Below, in pieces: positions 51,451 through 61,092 of a stretch of DNA of 64,000 nucleotides. The stretch covers positions 17,670,401-17,734,400 of the forward strand of contig CM034405.1 of NCBI GenBank assembly GCA_019925095.2, in the 5' to 3' direction. Under the pieces are notes generated by a model. The model had not been told where the DNA came from, ran no database searches, and saw nothing but the letters and a program-made list of their open reading frames with translations. The stretch's first letter is position 1. Each line of letters begins with the position of its first letter. The position numbers and the translations under genes were made by a program. The DNA comes from Dendrolimus kikuchii. Lineage: Eukaryota; Arthropoda; Insecta; Lepidoptera; Lasiocampidae.

Positions 51451-52014
51451 ATATTGTTACGAGTTTGCGGGACTCGAATTAAAATGCCGGTAGAATTATT
51501 ATAGAGTTTATTAGAACTATACAAACACGTATAACACAGGTACATATATAACCGAACGCAAAATATCCAAACGTAATGCAGAAGGTCGTAATTCAGTAAA
51601 ACGCGCAAACTCCATCACTATTAGATTCCCGTATGTACACACGTCACGCCTAGATCGTAGTTGTAGCTCAACTGACCCCCTCTCTCAATCAGGCCATCGT
51701 TTTATACTTCACAAATGCAAATGTGCCCGCCCGGCTACGTCGAAATAATTTACTAGAATTAGCTTGTACTTATAATCCGCAACACATGGTTAATGATGCT
51801 CTTGAGCGGCCGTAAATGAGTATAATAGGACAATAAGCTGTTCTAGTTGTTGTTCTCCACAATAACTAGAAACGTATACCAATAAATAAGTGAACAAAAA
51901 GAAGACGATCATAAAAGGATTACAATCAGTTCAAATGCCGACAGGTAATAAAATGTGCTTTTACAGATCTATACTTGAAATTTGTCTTTGTCGGAGCCTA
52001 AGTTGTAACAATAT
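51451..52014 (-). mobile_element. Solo LTR (LTR-G, longer subfamily)
   Basis: LTR 51455-52010 (556 bp) in minus orientation with TGTTAC/GTAACA ends and perfect ATAT duplication (51451-51454, 52011-52014). Confidence 0.92.
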
Positions 52015-52515
52015 TCTATTCTATAAATACCACAGTGTATAGTAAAGTAGTATTCGATATGTATATGTGTTTGTCAAAAAACACAGAGTACTTTAACATA
52101 ATAGGAGATATATGTAAGTATATATTGGTTATTGAATAAAGCTGTACCCGAATAGATCCGTATATAGCTTAGGATGCAATAGTGCAATGCAAACTCACTA
52201 GTTGTACCGCGGTCCGATTCAATAGGCCAAATTGCTGGGTGGACAGCTCTCTGCAAATGGCTTAGGATGTATGGTACGAGTGACAAGAAAATAGCACTTT
52301 AGTGTATACACGTATTATTCTATTGGGGTAGCAGAGGCGATGGATCTGCATTTGTTACGGTTTTAGCATATACTTTTCTTTTCATGTATTTTATTAATTC
52401 TTTCATATGTGCATTATTTGAGGCGCTTTTGATGTGATCTTCCCCCAGAATATTTTGAATAAATATCTATAGTATCTATAAATACAATTATATGGTTTAT
52501 TTATACCTATAAATA
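52015..52515. other. Unassigned AT-rich stretch
   Basis: Nothing recognised. Confidence 0.5.
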
Positions 52516-53090
52516 TTTACAATATTATAAAATTGTAATAGTGCAGTCTTTTGTTTTTTATATTTTTTGTGTTCGTCTGTTTGTTACAGTATTCATGCAA
52601 AAACGATTGTGTCAATTTCGATGCTGTTTTCGTTGACCGACAGCAAATTCCCGGATTTAAAGTCTCCTGTACTTAAACTTACTGTACTTAATAGACGTAT
52701 TATTCAATTAACGGCTAATTTAAATGACATACTTTGACACTAGACAATATATGTAGATTTTAGTAGATAATAATTGGCAATTGTATAATAATTAAATAAT
52801 AATAGTACTAATATATAATGTTAAATGTTTTTTACAATACCATGCTATACCCTAAAAGGGTTAATGTATCTAAATTAATCATTGAAAAAATTAATGAATG
52901 AATGTACTTTTGATCCTCGGAATCTCGCGGGAATTTTCTTAAGAGCAGTTTAAAGTGGCCAGGGTGGAGAAAAAATCTGTTTACTATCCAATATTTTCAT
53001 TGATTCAAGTTCTCTGTGTAAAACAACTGTGATCTTAGCTACCCATCCAACGTAGAAATAGTCGCTGGTGAATCCTAGTTAATAAATATA
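52516..53090 (+). mobile_element. Helitron-like element, interrupted
   Basis: 52516-52680 matches the start of 21226-21470 (ATTATAAAATTGTA, CGATGCTGTTTTCG, GACAGCAAATTCCCGG). The match resumes at about 52910 with TCCTCGGAATCTCGCGGGAA. About 230 bp of AT-rich DNA lies between. 3' end CTAG appears at 53076-53079 (GAATCCTAG then T). Confidence 0.55.
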
Positions 53091-53754
53091 ATTATATAAA
53101 TACTTATAGCGATGTATGTATAGTAAAGGCTTTCATGCTACTATTTATTTAAAAAATGCTAGAATATATAATTGGTGTAAAACTAAATACTAAATTATAA
53201 ATACTACTTTTAACCGTAATGTTAATAAATATTTAAAAAAACAGGGTAGTTTAACAGTGACATCGTTCGAGTAAAGAAATGGCGCCAATCGTACTTTCAC
53301 TTCTTGTTTGACGTCTGAATGAGTAGGACGTGTGTTAAATTCATTGACAAAATTAATGTATGAATTAATTAGATCATAACGATTGCATTGTACTTAATTT
53401 GCGTTTTTATTATATACACCATGTTCTTGTACGTGTACTTGTATATACAATGAAGGTTTGTTCTAATTATAATCTAAAAATTATGCTGATTCTTGTCTTG
53501 TAAATTAAACACTCATTTAGTATGGCGAATCCTTTAGTTCTAAGCCAGTTGATACAAGTAGTTTATTTTGAGAATAAGCCTGTACATGGGATACATTGCG
53601 TGAAAGTTCACATAGGTTAAATAGTATTCGTTTGTTTGTCTAGGCGCTATTCGTCTCCAGATCTTTTTTTTAATCTTATTCCGGAATTTATCTCATTTTT
53701 CGGGATGAAACCTATACTATGTCCATTCTTGGCTTTCGGACTACATATTATTAT
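53091..53754. other. Unassigned AT-rich stretch
   Basis: No recognised feature. Confidence 0.5.
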
Positions 53755-53950
53755 ATATGTATTACACTGCTCAACAGTGGTTTTGTTACCCTGGATATTT
53801 GTATTTATGGCTATAAGATATAATGGCTTTGAATAATTTTTTCTCAACAATTAATGAAACTGTAATTTATTCCTGAATATTTATTGGCTATAGTTTTTTT
53901 AAATTCTATTTTTATACAACACCAAAAACCAGTAAGTATGAAATAAAACA
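53755..53950 (+). repeat. Unclassified repeat Z, copy 2
   Basis: Uninterrupted relative of 7736-8455 and the empty site for retroposon N copy 1. Confidence 0.65.
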
Positions 53951-54895
53951 TTACAATTATAAACATCAATATCTAATATTTATTTAGATATACTACTGAT
54001 CGTTTTATTTTATATTTAATTAATTTATATAGATGTAAAAAGAGAGAGAAATTGGTGAAATCTATCTTATACTTCAGAGAGACTCCTATAAGATTTTCTT
54101 CTATATTATTTTTGGGCAAAATTACCGTTGTAAAGACTAACTATCTGCCGTCATGTTACGGTCCCGACTACTCTGGTACTTTTCCACCATCACTATTAGG
54201 TGTTGGTAGAAGTGCTCACCCTGTTCCACACTCAAATTATCAAGAAATCTAAACCATGTAACTATGGAGAAAGTGTAACTTTATGCTGGTATTCACGCTA
54301 AAAATCTTAAGAACCATAGCCAATTCAGCACTACCATAAATATATTCGCAAATTGTGTACTGGAGATTATAAAAAACTACACATATATCTAGAGCAACAA
54401 TATATTTTTTTAATTTTGTTGACCTGTGTTATCAAAATCCAGCAAAATCGGTACCTTGGCTTTTGCGTGAAAGCCAAGGTACTGAAGGACTAAGGAGTTA
54501 CTGAAGGACAAAATAACTTTCGCATTTGTTATATTAATATGAATAAGTTTTATATTGTTTGGCAATTATTTGTTTGTATTTAGGTAATGGATTAGCTAAA
54601 ATTTGTTAAGAAACAAATACAATATATTTTTTATTTCTCGCTATCGATTGTACCTTGTGCCGTAGAGAGGATCCGGCACAGGAAAACTGTAAGCTGTTAG
54701 TGGTGCACAGGAAATTACATGGGGATAGGTGAAGGGGCAAGCTTACGAATCATCTTTACAACAGTGTTTATTGTTTGTTTTCTATGTCTATGTACGTATA
54801 TAGTTTTATAGCTATAATATACTCGTATGTATAATAATTACTTTGTCTTATTATTAGTATCTAGTTCAATTGCACGTCAACGCAATTTTTGCAAT
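53951..54895. other. Unassigned AT-rich stretch
   Basis: A 66-residue open frame at 54052-54252 shows no motif. GCCAAGGTAC/GTACCTTGGC at 54450-54483 is a short inverted repeat. Confidence 0.45.
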
Positions 54896-54966
54896 TAGAT
54901 CTTCTCCATCCAAAGGTTGCCCAAAAGACATTGCTTTAAGCAATAAGGTCGCCCATTATTGACCGC
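54896..54966 (+). mobile_element. LINE 3' end (J family), hairpin only
   Basis: CCATCCAAAGGTTGCCC then hairpin ATTGCT-TTA-AGCAAT (54930-54944) and AAGGTCGCCCA. No tail. Confidence 0.65.
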
Positions 54967-55395
54967 CATTACTTGTAGAAACAAGTTCTGTTTCTTTTAA
55001 ACTCATGGTATTATCTTGTTGTTTATATACTTCAATAACATCTATTTTAGATTCATCTAACTTTTCACTAACATTTGTATTACTTGCGTCTCTATTTTCA
55101 TGACTGTCATTAGATTCAGATAGCTCTACAGTAGCAAAACTCTCTGCAATTTTAACTTCTTCTATGTGTACCCCTTTATCATTTTATTCTATTGTATCCA
55201 TAACTGGAACATTTACGTTCTCTTCTTTATTTTGTTCTTGAATTATAGAATCATCAATTACCTTCTTTAAAATGTGCTTCAATTCTTTTATTGGCTCTAT
55301 ATGTGTATCATTATTATTGTTTTTTAGAGATCTACTGTTCGAATGAATTTCATGTTGAGATTCAAGTTTCTTTTCTTCGTGGTTAGCTCTGTCCT
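54957..55395 (-). pseudogene. Orphan coding-like stretch, one in-frame stop
   Basis: One minus-strand frame is open from about 55395 to 54957 apart from a TAA at about 55183. It reads ANHEEKKLESQHEIHSNSRS, then EPIKELKHILKKVIDDSIIQ, then after the stop NDKGVHIEEVKIAESFATVE and LSESNDSHENRDASN. It is rich in Glu, Lys, Ser, Asn and Asp and almost free of Phe, Trp and Cys, unlike the noise frames of this AT-rich DNA. No domain recognised; it could be an exon or pseudoexon of a disordered host protein. It has no clear start or splice sites that I can fix. Confidence 0.4.
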
Positions 55396-55630
55396 CCTTT
55401 TAGTATTTAAGCTTATTATGTATTTTTTCTCTGTGATGTTGGTTTATAATAAAGAGTATTGTATGGATTTTATACCTTATGGTTTATTGTGGACATTTGT
55501 ATTTTTTTTATATAGTATAGGTTTTGTTATATGCTTGTTTGTTTGCCGCACAAGAAGAGAAGGGCAATCTGGGTGCGAGTGGTTGTGTTTTGCAATTACA
55601 TCTGGATTTCTCTTGACTTTTTGCCTTTAA
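55343..55630 (+). other. 95-residue hydrophobic open frame (doubtful)
   Basis: Starts at an ATG and predicts two or three hydrophobic segments (FLFFVVSSVLLLVF, LLWTFVFFLYSIGFVICLFV, ITSGFLLTFCL). T-rich DNA often gives such frames, and its first 50 bp overlap the minus-strand coding-like stretch, so I doubt it is a gene. Confidence 0.15.
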
Positions 55631-55639
55631 CACTTAGTA

Positions 55640-56149
55640 TTGGATCTCAAGTTTATATTAAATAATTACTTTCTCATACTGCAATATCTATAAATCTTCC
55701 GCTTTATCACTCTTTTGACCACATTTCATATTATTATTAAGATAATCACAATTACTTTTTCAACTATCGTAAAGCTTGCAGAAATTCACCCAAAAATTAT
55801 GGAAATTGTTTTCAGTTAAGGCTTTATTAAATAAGTAAAAAATACTAAGTATTTCATACAGCGTAACGTCACAGGAACAAAGTACACAAGTCACAAAATT
55901 AATAAAATTGGCTTCAGAAACGACCCAAAAATAAACTTTTTAAATATTAATCTTCATTAAAAGAACAGTCGGATCCTCAGTGGGGACAAAATAAGAGAGT
56001 TAATTAATTATTTAATGCTACATGGCGCCACAGTATAGGAGAATTCAGTGGGTAAACTATACTGATTTCTATTTGTCTATCATTTTTGTGAAAATATTGA
56101 AATGTGAATGGATATTAAGTTTTTACTTAGTAATTATGATGTATTTTTC
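55640..56149. other. Unassigned AT-rich stretch
   Basis: Nothing recognised. Confidence 0.5.
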
Positions 56150-57045
56150 CAAATTCAAAAGTTTTTATCTTAATTAAGTTCTACTGGAGTATATTTTTGC
56201 AGGTTATACATGTATATTAAAAATTAAATCTATAGGGAAAGTGCACGAACTTTTAGGTGGCAGCACAAATCAACACGAAAGTTAGTCTGGTTTGAAAAAT
56301 AAAGTTTACGGACTTATCATCGTATTACTGTTACTGTTTACATTGCATTTAAATAATTTCTATTAAGATTATAATTATAAAATATGTCTTCCAACTGATT
56401 AATAATGATCGTCAGCTGGCCGGAATATGTCAAAAGGCCAAAAACTTTGCGAGTCCAGAGAAACAATTAGGAGTCATGAAAATGCAGCAATAACTGATAA
56501 AATTGTAGCTCAAACGTAGATTTCTAACGTGTATAGAAAGTAATAACTGTAAAGTATTTTCTAAAATCGTTTTTAACGTAAATATTTTGTCTAAATTATT
56601 AAAACAAAGTTATTTGAGGTTATGTTTGCTTACAGATTTGTTTGTATTGAATAGTACTTCTACATACAAAGCTTAGTTATGTTTATAAATTGTAATATTC
56701 ATATGTTTTTGAAACTCATAGTTACATAATATATTACATAACCATGGAAAGTAAGTAGTATTAGTGACAAAGTAATAGAATTTTACATAATTTGACTTAT
56801 TTTTATTTTTAGTGCAACAATACGATTTTTTTTTTGATGTGATTATTTTATAATGTGAAAAGTGTCATTGTCAAGTATTGCTTGTGTAAAATATTCGGTT
56901 TTGCCCTAACAGGTGGCAGAGCCATCGTCGTCAACGTTCCCTATTTAATAGTCTGTGTACATGGCTTTACAACGTATTGTCGCTGTTTAAGGAGACGAAG
57001 CAGCAAGAAACTCCACAACAATACGTCTAGCTAAAAAATTTTTTT
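56150..57045 (+). repeat. Unclassified repeat V, copy 2, split
   Basis: 56150-56235 (AATTCAAAAGTTTTTATC, AAGTTCTACTGGAG) and 56960-57045 (AGCAAGAAACTCC, ATACGTCTAGCTAAA) match the ends of 27452-27650. About 720 bp of unassigned AT-rich DNA lies between. Confidence 0.5.
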
Positions 57046-57198
57046 TTGTAATATTAACATGTGTAAAGGAGCTTCTTTAAAATAAATTAAAAATTATTTA
57101 TTTGTTTTACTAATTAAATATTACACAAGTAGAATTAGTTTAATTATTATTATTATTTAATTAACAAAATTGGGTCGTTTTAGTCTTACGACAAAAGG

Positions 57199-57269
57199 AA
57201 GGTTTGCACTGAAAATCAACATTGTGTCGGATATAAAACCGGCACAGCAATATCATGAGTGCAAACCTT
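57199..57269 (+). other. Long imperfect hairpin, pre-miRNA-sized
   Basis: Arms AAGGTTTGCACT (57199-57210) and AGTGCAAACCTT (57258-57269) pair perfectly. An inner stem pairs TGTGTCGG with CCGGCACA (one G-U type pair). An internal loop of 12-13 nt per side separates the two stems and the terminal loop is about 8 nt. The size (71 nt) fits a small-RNA precursor, but a fold-back element or chance is also possible. It is single-copy in the window. Confidence 0.35.
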
Positions 57270-58253
57270 GTTTGCTGAAAATGCGGCGTACAAATTTGCA
57301 AAATATACTCTGTGTATAATGTATAAGGAATGTAATTACGTCGCTATTTCTTCAAATAAAGTTTTTCTTTTTTTCTTTCTTTCTTTGATGAACACGTTTT
57401 GGCATTCAAATATAAGTAAAATATAACATTTCTTTTCTATTCCGTGTACACCGTTTCACAAAGTTTAGTCATGTTTATGTGTAAACAACTTTGGTAAATT
57501 TGATCTTATTTTTTTTTTAAAGAAGAACAGCGGAGCGGTACATAAATGTACATGTACTAAATTGATAATAATACTAATATGGTTTTGCACTATATAATTT
57601 GTGTGTTTTGATATGTTTTGTAATAAATAATGGTTGCAATATATTTTATAAAAGAAATTAATACAAATATGAATGAACTATTACAAAATGTATCTATAAA
57701 GTCAAATTTGATGAAAAGGGAACTTATTTAATTATAAGAATAGACGAAAGAGTGTCTTATTTATAGGTTTATTATTAAACTGGAATTTACGCTAAAAAGG
57801 CATTGAATTTAAAATTTAATTTAACCAAAACAACACTTAAACTATCCTTTCGTGCGGCAGTCCGGGTAGTCTTTCTTATCAGCGGATATACGTTAGCAGT
57901 TTGTAATTATTACGGCTCAAATAGAGAATTCTTAACTGCCTTGTATGCCAGCTTAGTATTCGCTTTGTTTTAAGTAATTTTTAAATTTTATTCAAGCACG
58001 TCATATCGTTGCCTCTGTTCAATGTTTCCTTACCAATCTACCTGAACTGTAACAATAATGTACATCATTTTCGAAATGTACAATTATTTTCCATTAAGCA
58101 AATTGGGTTTGTCATTAAAAAATTATCTTCTCCAATTTTGACAATGGCATCGTGTCTGATCGAGGTTAAATTGTTGTGATGGAATAATGGATACCGTCAA
58201 TCATGGGATCTATCGTGTTATTTGTTTAATTGGTTGCTTAAGGGTTAACACAT
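57270..58253. other. Unassigned AT-rich stretch
   Basis: AATAAAG at 57355 followed by T/CTTT runs looks like a transcript or element end. No gene recognised. Confidence 0.45.
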
Positions 58254-58381
58254 ATTGGCAACTGTTTTTTTTTTTTATATTCCTCTCTCCGGGCGAACGA
58301 AATTACTCCGGATTTTAACTTTGTATATATTTTTATTATTTTTTCTTTTCTTTTCTTTTAATTTGATATCTATACTATACA

Positions 58382-58584
58382 TCTTTATATATATAATTCT
58401 TCTGTGCGTCTGTTGACAGTGAACTCCTCCTAAACGGCAGGACCGATTTGAATGAACTTTTTTGTGTGTGTTCAAATGGATTCGAGGATGGTTTAGATTC
58501 ACAATTGGACCCGGTAGGCAGCGCTGCAATCGGGTTCTAAATTTTATTTCTTCAGGGCAGAACAACGTCTGCCGGGACAGCTAG
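58382..58584 (+). mobile_element. Non-autonomous Helitron, complete
   Basis: TCTTTATATATATAATTC start, GGGACAGCTAG end, A before and T after. Terminal hairpin GGCAGA-ACAACG-TCTGCC (58553-58574 region) about 9 nt before CTAG. 203 bp, no coding. Confidence 0.88.
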
Positions 58585-58654
58585 TATATTATATATACTT
58601 TAACACATTACTACTTTAGGTACTACCATTCTAGTACAACTATCTTTTTACTTC

Positions 58655-58888
58655 TTTTTTTTTTTTATTGCAGGAGATCAGCAGACAGGCAGACGGGCCA
58701 CTCGATGGAAAGCGGTTACCATCGCCTATGGACATTTGCAACACCAAAGTTGCTACAAATGCGCTGCTGCTCTCTTAAGGGAAACTGGAACCTAATCATA
58801 ATGCCGGAACACAACTCAAGGTTGTTTGGCGACATACTTTAGACCAGGGGTGGTAGCCATCCAGTCGGGCATATGCCCTACCACCTAG
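58655..58888 (-). mobile_element. SINE-A, short class
   Basis: T-run at 58655; 5' end exactly at CCTAGGTGG-equivalent (ACCACCTAG on plus), the internal start shared with three other copies. Confidence 0.85.
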
Positions 58889-59034
58889 CGAAACTGCTTT
58901 ACTGCTTACTCAAGCTACTTATATTACATCTTATACTTGCTATTTTATTTATATATAACTATATTCTTTTACAACAGTTCTATTCCAGCCAATTTCTTTC
59001 ACAGTAGGCTTATCTTCTAATTGGCAACTGTTGC

Positions 59035-59325
59035 CTGAGCGATAGTTACTTCGGGAGAACATTTAGTTCAAAAATAATCCTTTCCCTAGATTTGCTGTTT
59101 GCTATTCCTTCTTAGAAATCAATCTTGACAAGCTACACTATGATTTGGTATATATAATAATACGTGTTTATTTTTTCAAAATCAGCCGATTCAATTCTTG
59201 ACAAGTATAAGTGATTTTTCAAAAATTTAAAGACTCCACCTTATTTATTAGGCTCCTTTGAGTGTTTTTCGCTATTTGGTATAGTTTAGGATTTGGCTCT
59301 TAAAGGTCTACTTGAAAAAATTCAC
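59035..59325 (+). repeat. Unclassified repeat W, copy 2, internally deleted
   Basis: Matches both ends of 12840-14140 but lacks about 1 kb of its middle. Confidence 0.65.
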
Positions 59326-59327
59326 TA

Positions 59328-59990
59328 TAATATATATGTTATAGTCAAACATCGATCGGCACTTCTAGATTTGACTAGTCAAACCTCAGGTGTGACATAA
59401 AGTCTTTGTCAAAGCCCAAATAAATGACGTTTTTCTGTTGACTAACAAAATTTTGTCTAACCTAGGAGAGACTATTTTATAGTCTTTAAATATGTAACAA
59501 GTGCAGTACTAATGGACGTTTGATCGAGTCTGCCTTAGTCGCTTCTAGGATCGACTAGGCAAAGCCTAGTACAAAACCTAGTCAAAAGTTAAGTACTTCT
59601 ACGTTTGACCAAAAACACTTTAGTCATTTACTTTTCACCCGTGCAGGAACGGAGAAAGAATACAATTTCCCACAGCCTCGGCATTTGCCCGACTGGACGG
59701 CTACCAAGGTCTAAAGTATGTCGCCATAACAACCTTGTCCCTTAAGAGAGCATCAGCGCATTTGTAGCACCTTTGGTGTTGCAAATGTCCATAGGCGATG
59801 GTAACCGCTTTCCATCCAATGGGCCGTCTGCCTGTCTGCTGAACTCCTGCAATAAAAATTAAAAAAAAGGTCTAAGGCCGAAATTGGAATTTATTTCGGA
59901 TTTTGTCGAAAGGCCTTGGTCAAACCTATGATAAACCTATCATATCGGGAAGAGACTGCATATATACCTTCGACTATAACATATATATAA
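59328..59990 (+). mobile_element. MITE-like element M, copy 3, split by SINE-A
   Basis: Ends ATATATATGTTATAGTC and GACTATAACATATATAT are a perfect 17-bp TIR, better kept than in the other copies. Confidence 0.82.
59637..59868 (+). mobile_element. SINE-A, full-length with deletions
   Basis: CCCGTGCAGGAACGGAG start to an A-rich tail; lacks the CGGCCTGTCGTAAG and TTGAGTTGTGTTCC parts. Confidence 0.85.
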
Positions 59991-60809
59991 TATAGAAAAT
60001 CGTTGGGGTTTGTATAAATAATTTGAATGATAAATTGCCTAGATTTGAATCTTAGTGATTCTAGAAACCTTATCATAAGACCTATGTCTAAAGCAATAAT
60101 ACCTAAATGCAAAATCGCGAGCTCTACGTGTACAAAGCCAGTATAAATTAATTTGAATGAATTTGCATGGCTGCCTTGCGTTATCTATCAGAGTTTGCCA
60201 GGCCACACGATTGCTTGTCTACGCTACGACTTCACCCAAGGGCGAGTAGGATAATGAACTTGATTTTGTAAGGGAATTTTCGGAGTCTTTTAAGGGGAGG
60301 ATTTTATTCTTGGAGTTTATTTATTTTCTCAGCCAGCATATAATAATCTACGGCCTTACTTATAATAATCTCGTTAAGAAACGATTAGGCATCTCTTAAG
60401 TAAGAGAATCAGAATCAAACCCTAATCAATGAATATCTTTTCACTTATAAATGTGTATTACCTGTTGTTTACCTAAGAGGAGCACAGATAAATGAAATTT
60501 GAACGGTTAACGTAGGTTGTATCTAAAATATTCGACTAAAGAGGAGTTTATGGGTAAGATTGTCACTAATCGGTTGCTGAGCAGTTTCTTTAAATTTAAG
60601 AAACGATTATAAGTAAGGCCCCTATTGTGTAAGATTGGTATTACAAGTCACCATATCACGCTCACGCATTACCACATTTTTGGAGATCTCTAAACTCACA
60701 GAAGTTATTTACAACAAATATGTATTACACAAAACTTATCAAAAAAATTACGAATGTTTCACAAAAGAGTTGTTATGATTTCGTATACATACATATAAAA
60801 AATAAATAT
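59991..60809. other. Unassigned AT-rich stretch
   Basis: CTTACTTATAATAATCTCG at 60355 and its inverse-like AAACGATTATAAGTAAGGCC at 60600 hint at a small inverted-repeat element of about 265 bp. No gene. Confidence 0.4.
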
Positions 60810-60935
60810 TTTGAAGTGAAACTTCTATATAGACGGGGGTAATGATTTTTCTGTCACGAAAAAGCGTTACGGCCGCGTGGAGGAGCGGCATAAATTTAGA
60901 CTAGATGTGGTGAGAGGCGGCATAATTTTAGAGTA
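60810..60935 (+). repeat. Unclassified repeat X, copy 2
   Basis: Starts TTTGAAGTGAAACTTCTATA; inverted relative of 39828-39955. Directly upstream of the minisatellite region. Confidence 0.75.
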
Positions 60936-61092
60936 GGCTATGTATGCGTTTTTTGGTTCCGGATCGAATTCAGTTTTTTTGTTTGATTTGCAGTAAACAA
61001 TCGCAACAAAATTTTAACTTGAAGTTTTACGGGCAAGTTTTCAAATTGGACAAGTACATTAACAATCTGCCCGTAATTGCCACAAATTTTGC

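Larger units (their letters stand above)
58254..59032 (-). mobile_element. Retroposon with 3' hairpin, carrying a Helitron and SINE-A
   Basis: Insert 58267-59019 lies between perfect 13-bp ATTGGCAACTGTT copies (58254-58266, 59020-59032). On the minus strand it ends in a hairpin CCGGAG...CCCGG (58289-58311), GAGAGAGG and a long A-run. Its own body is about 310 bp after removing the two later insertions. Confidence 0.9.
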
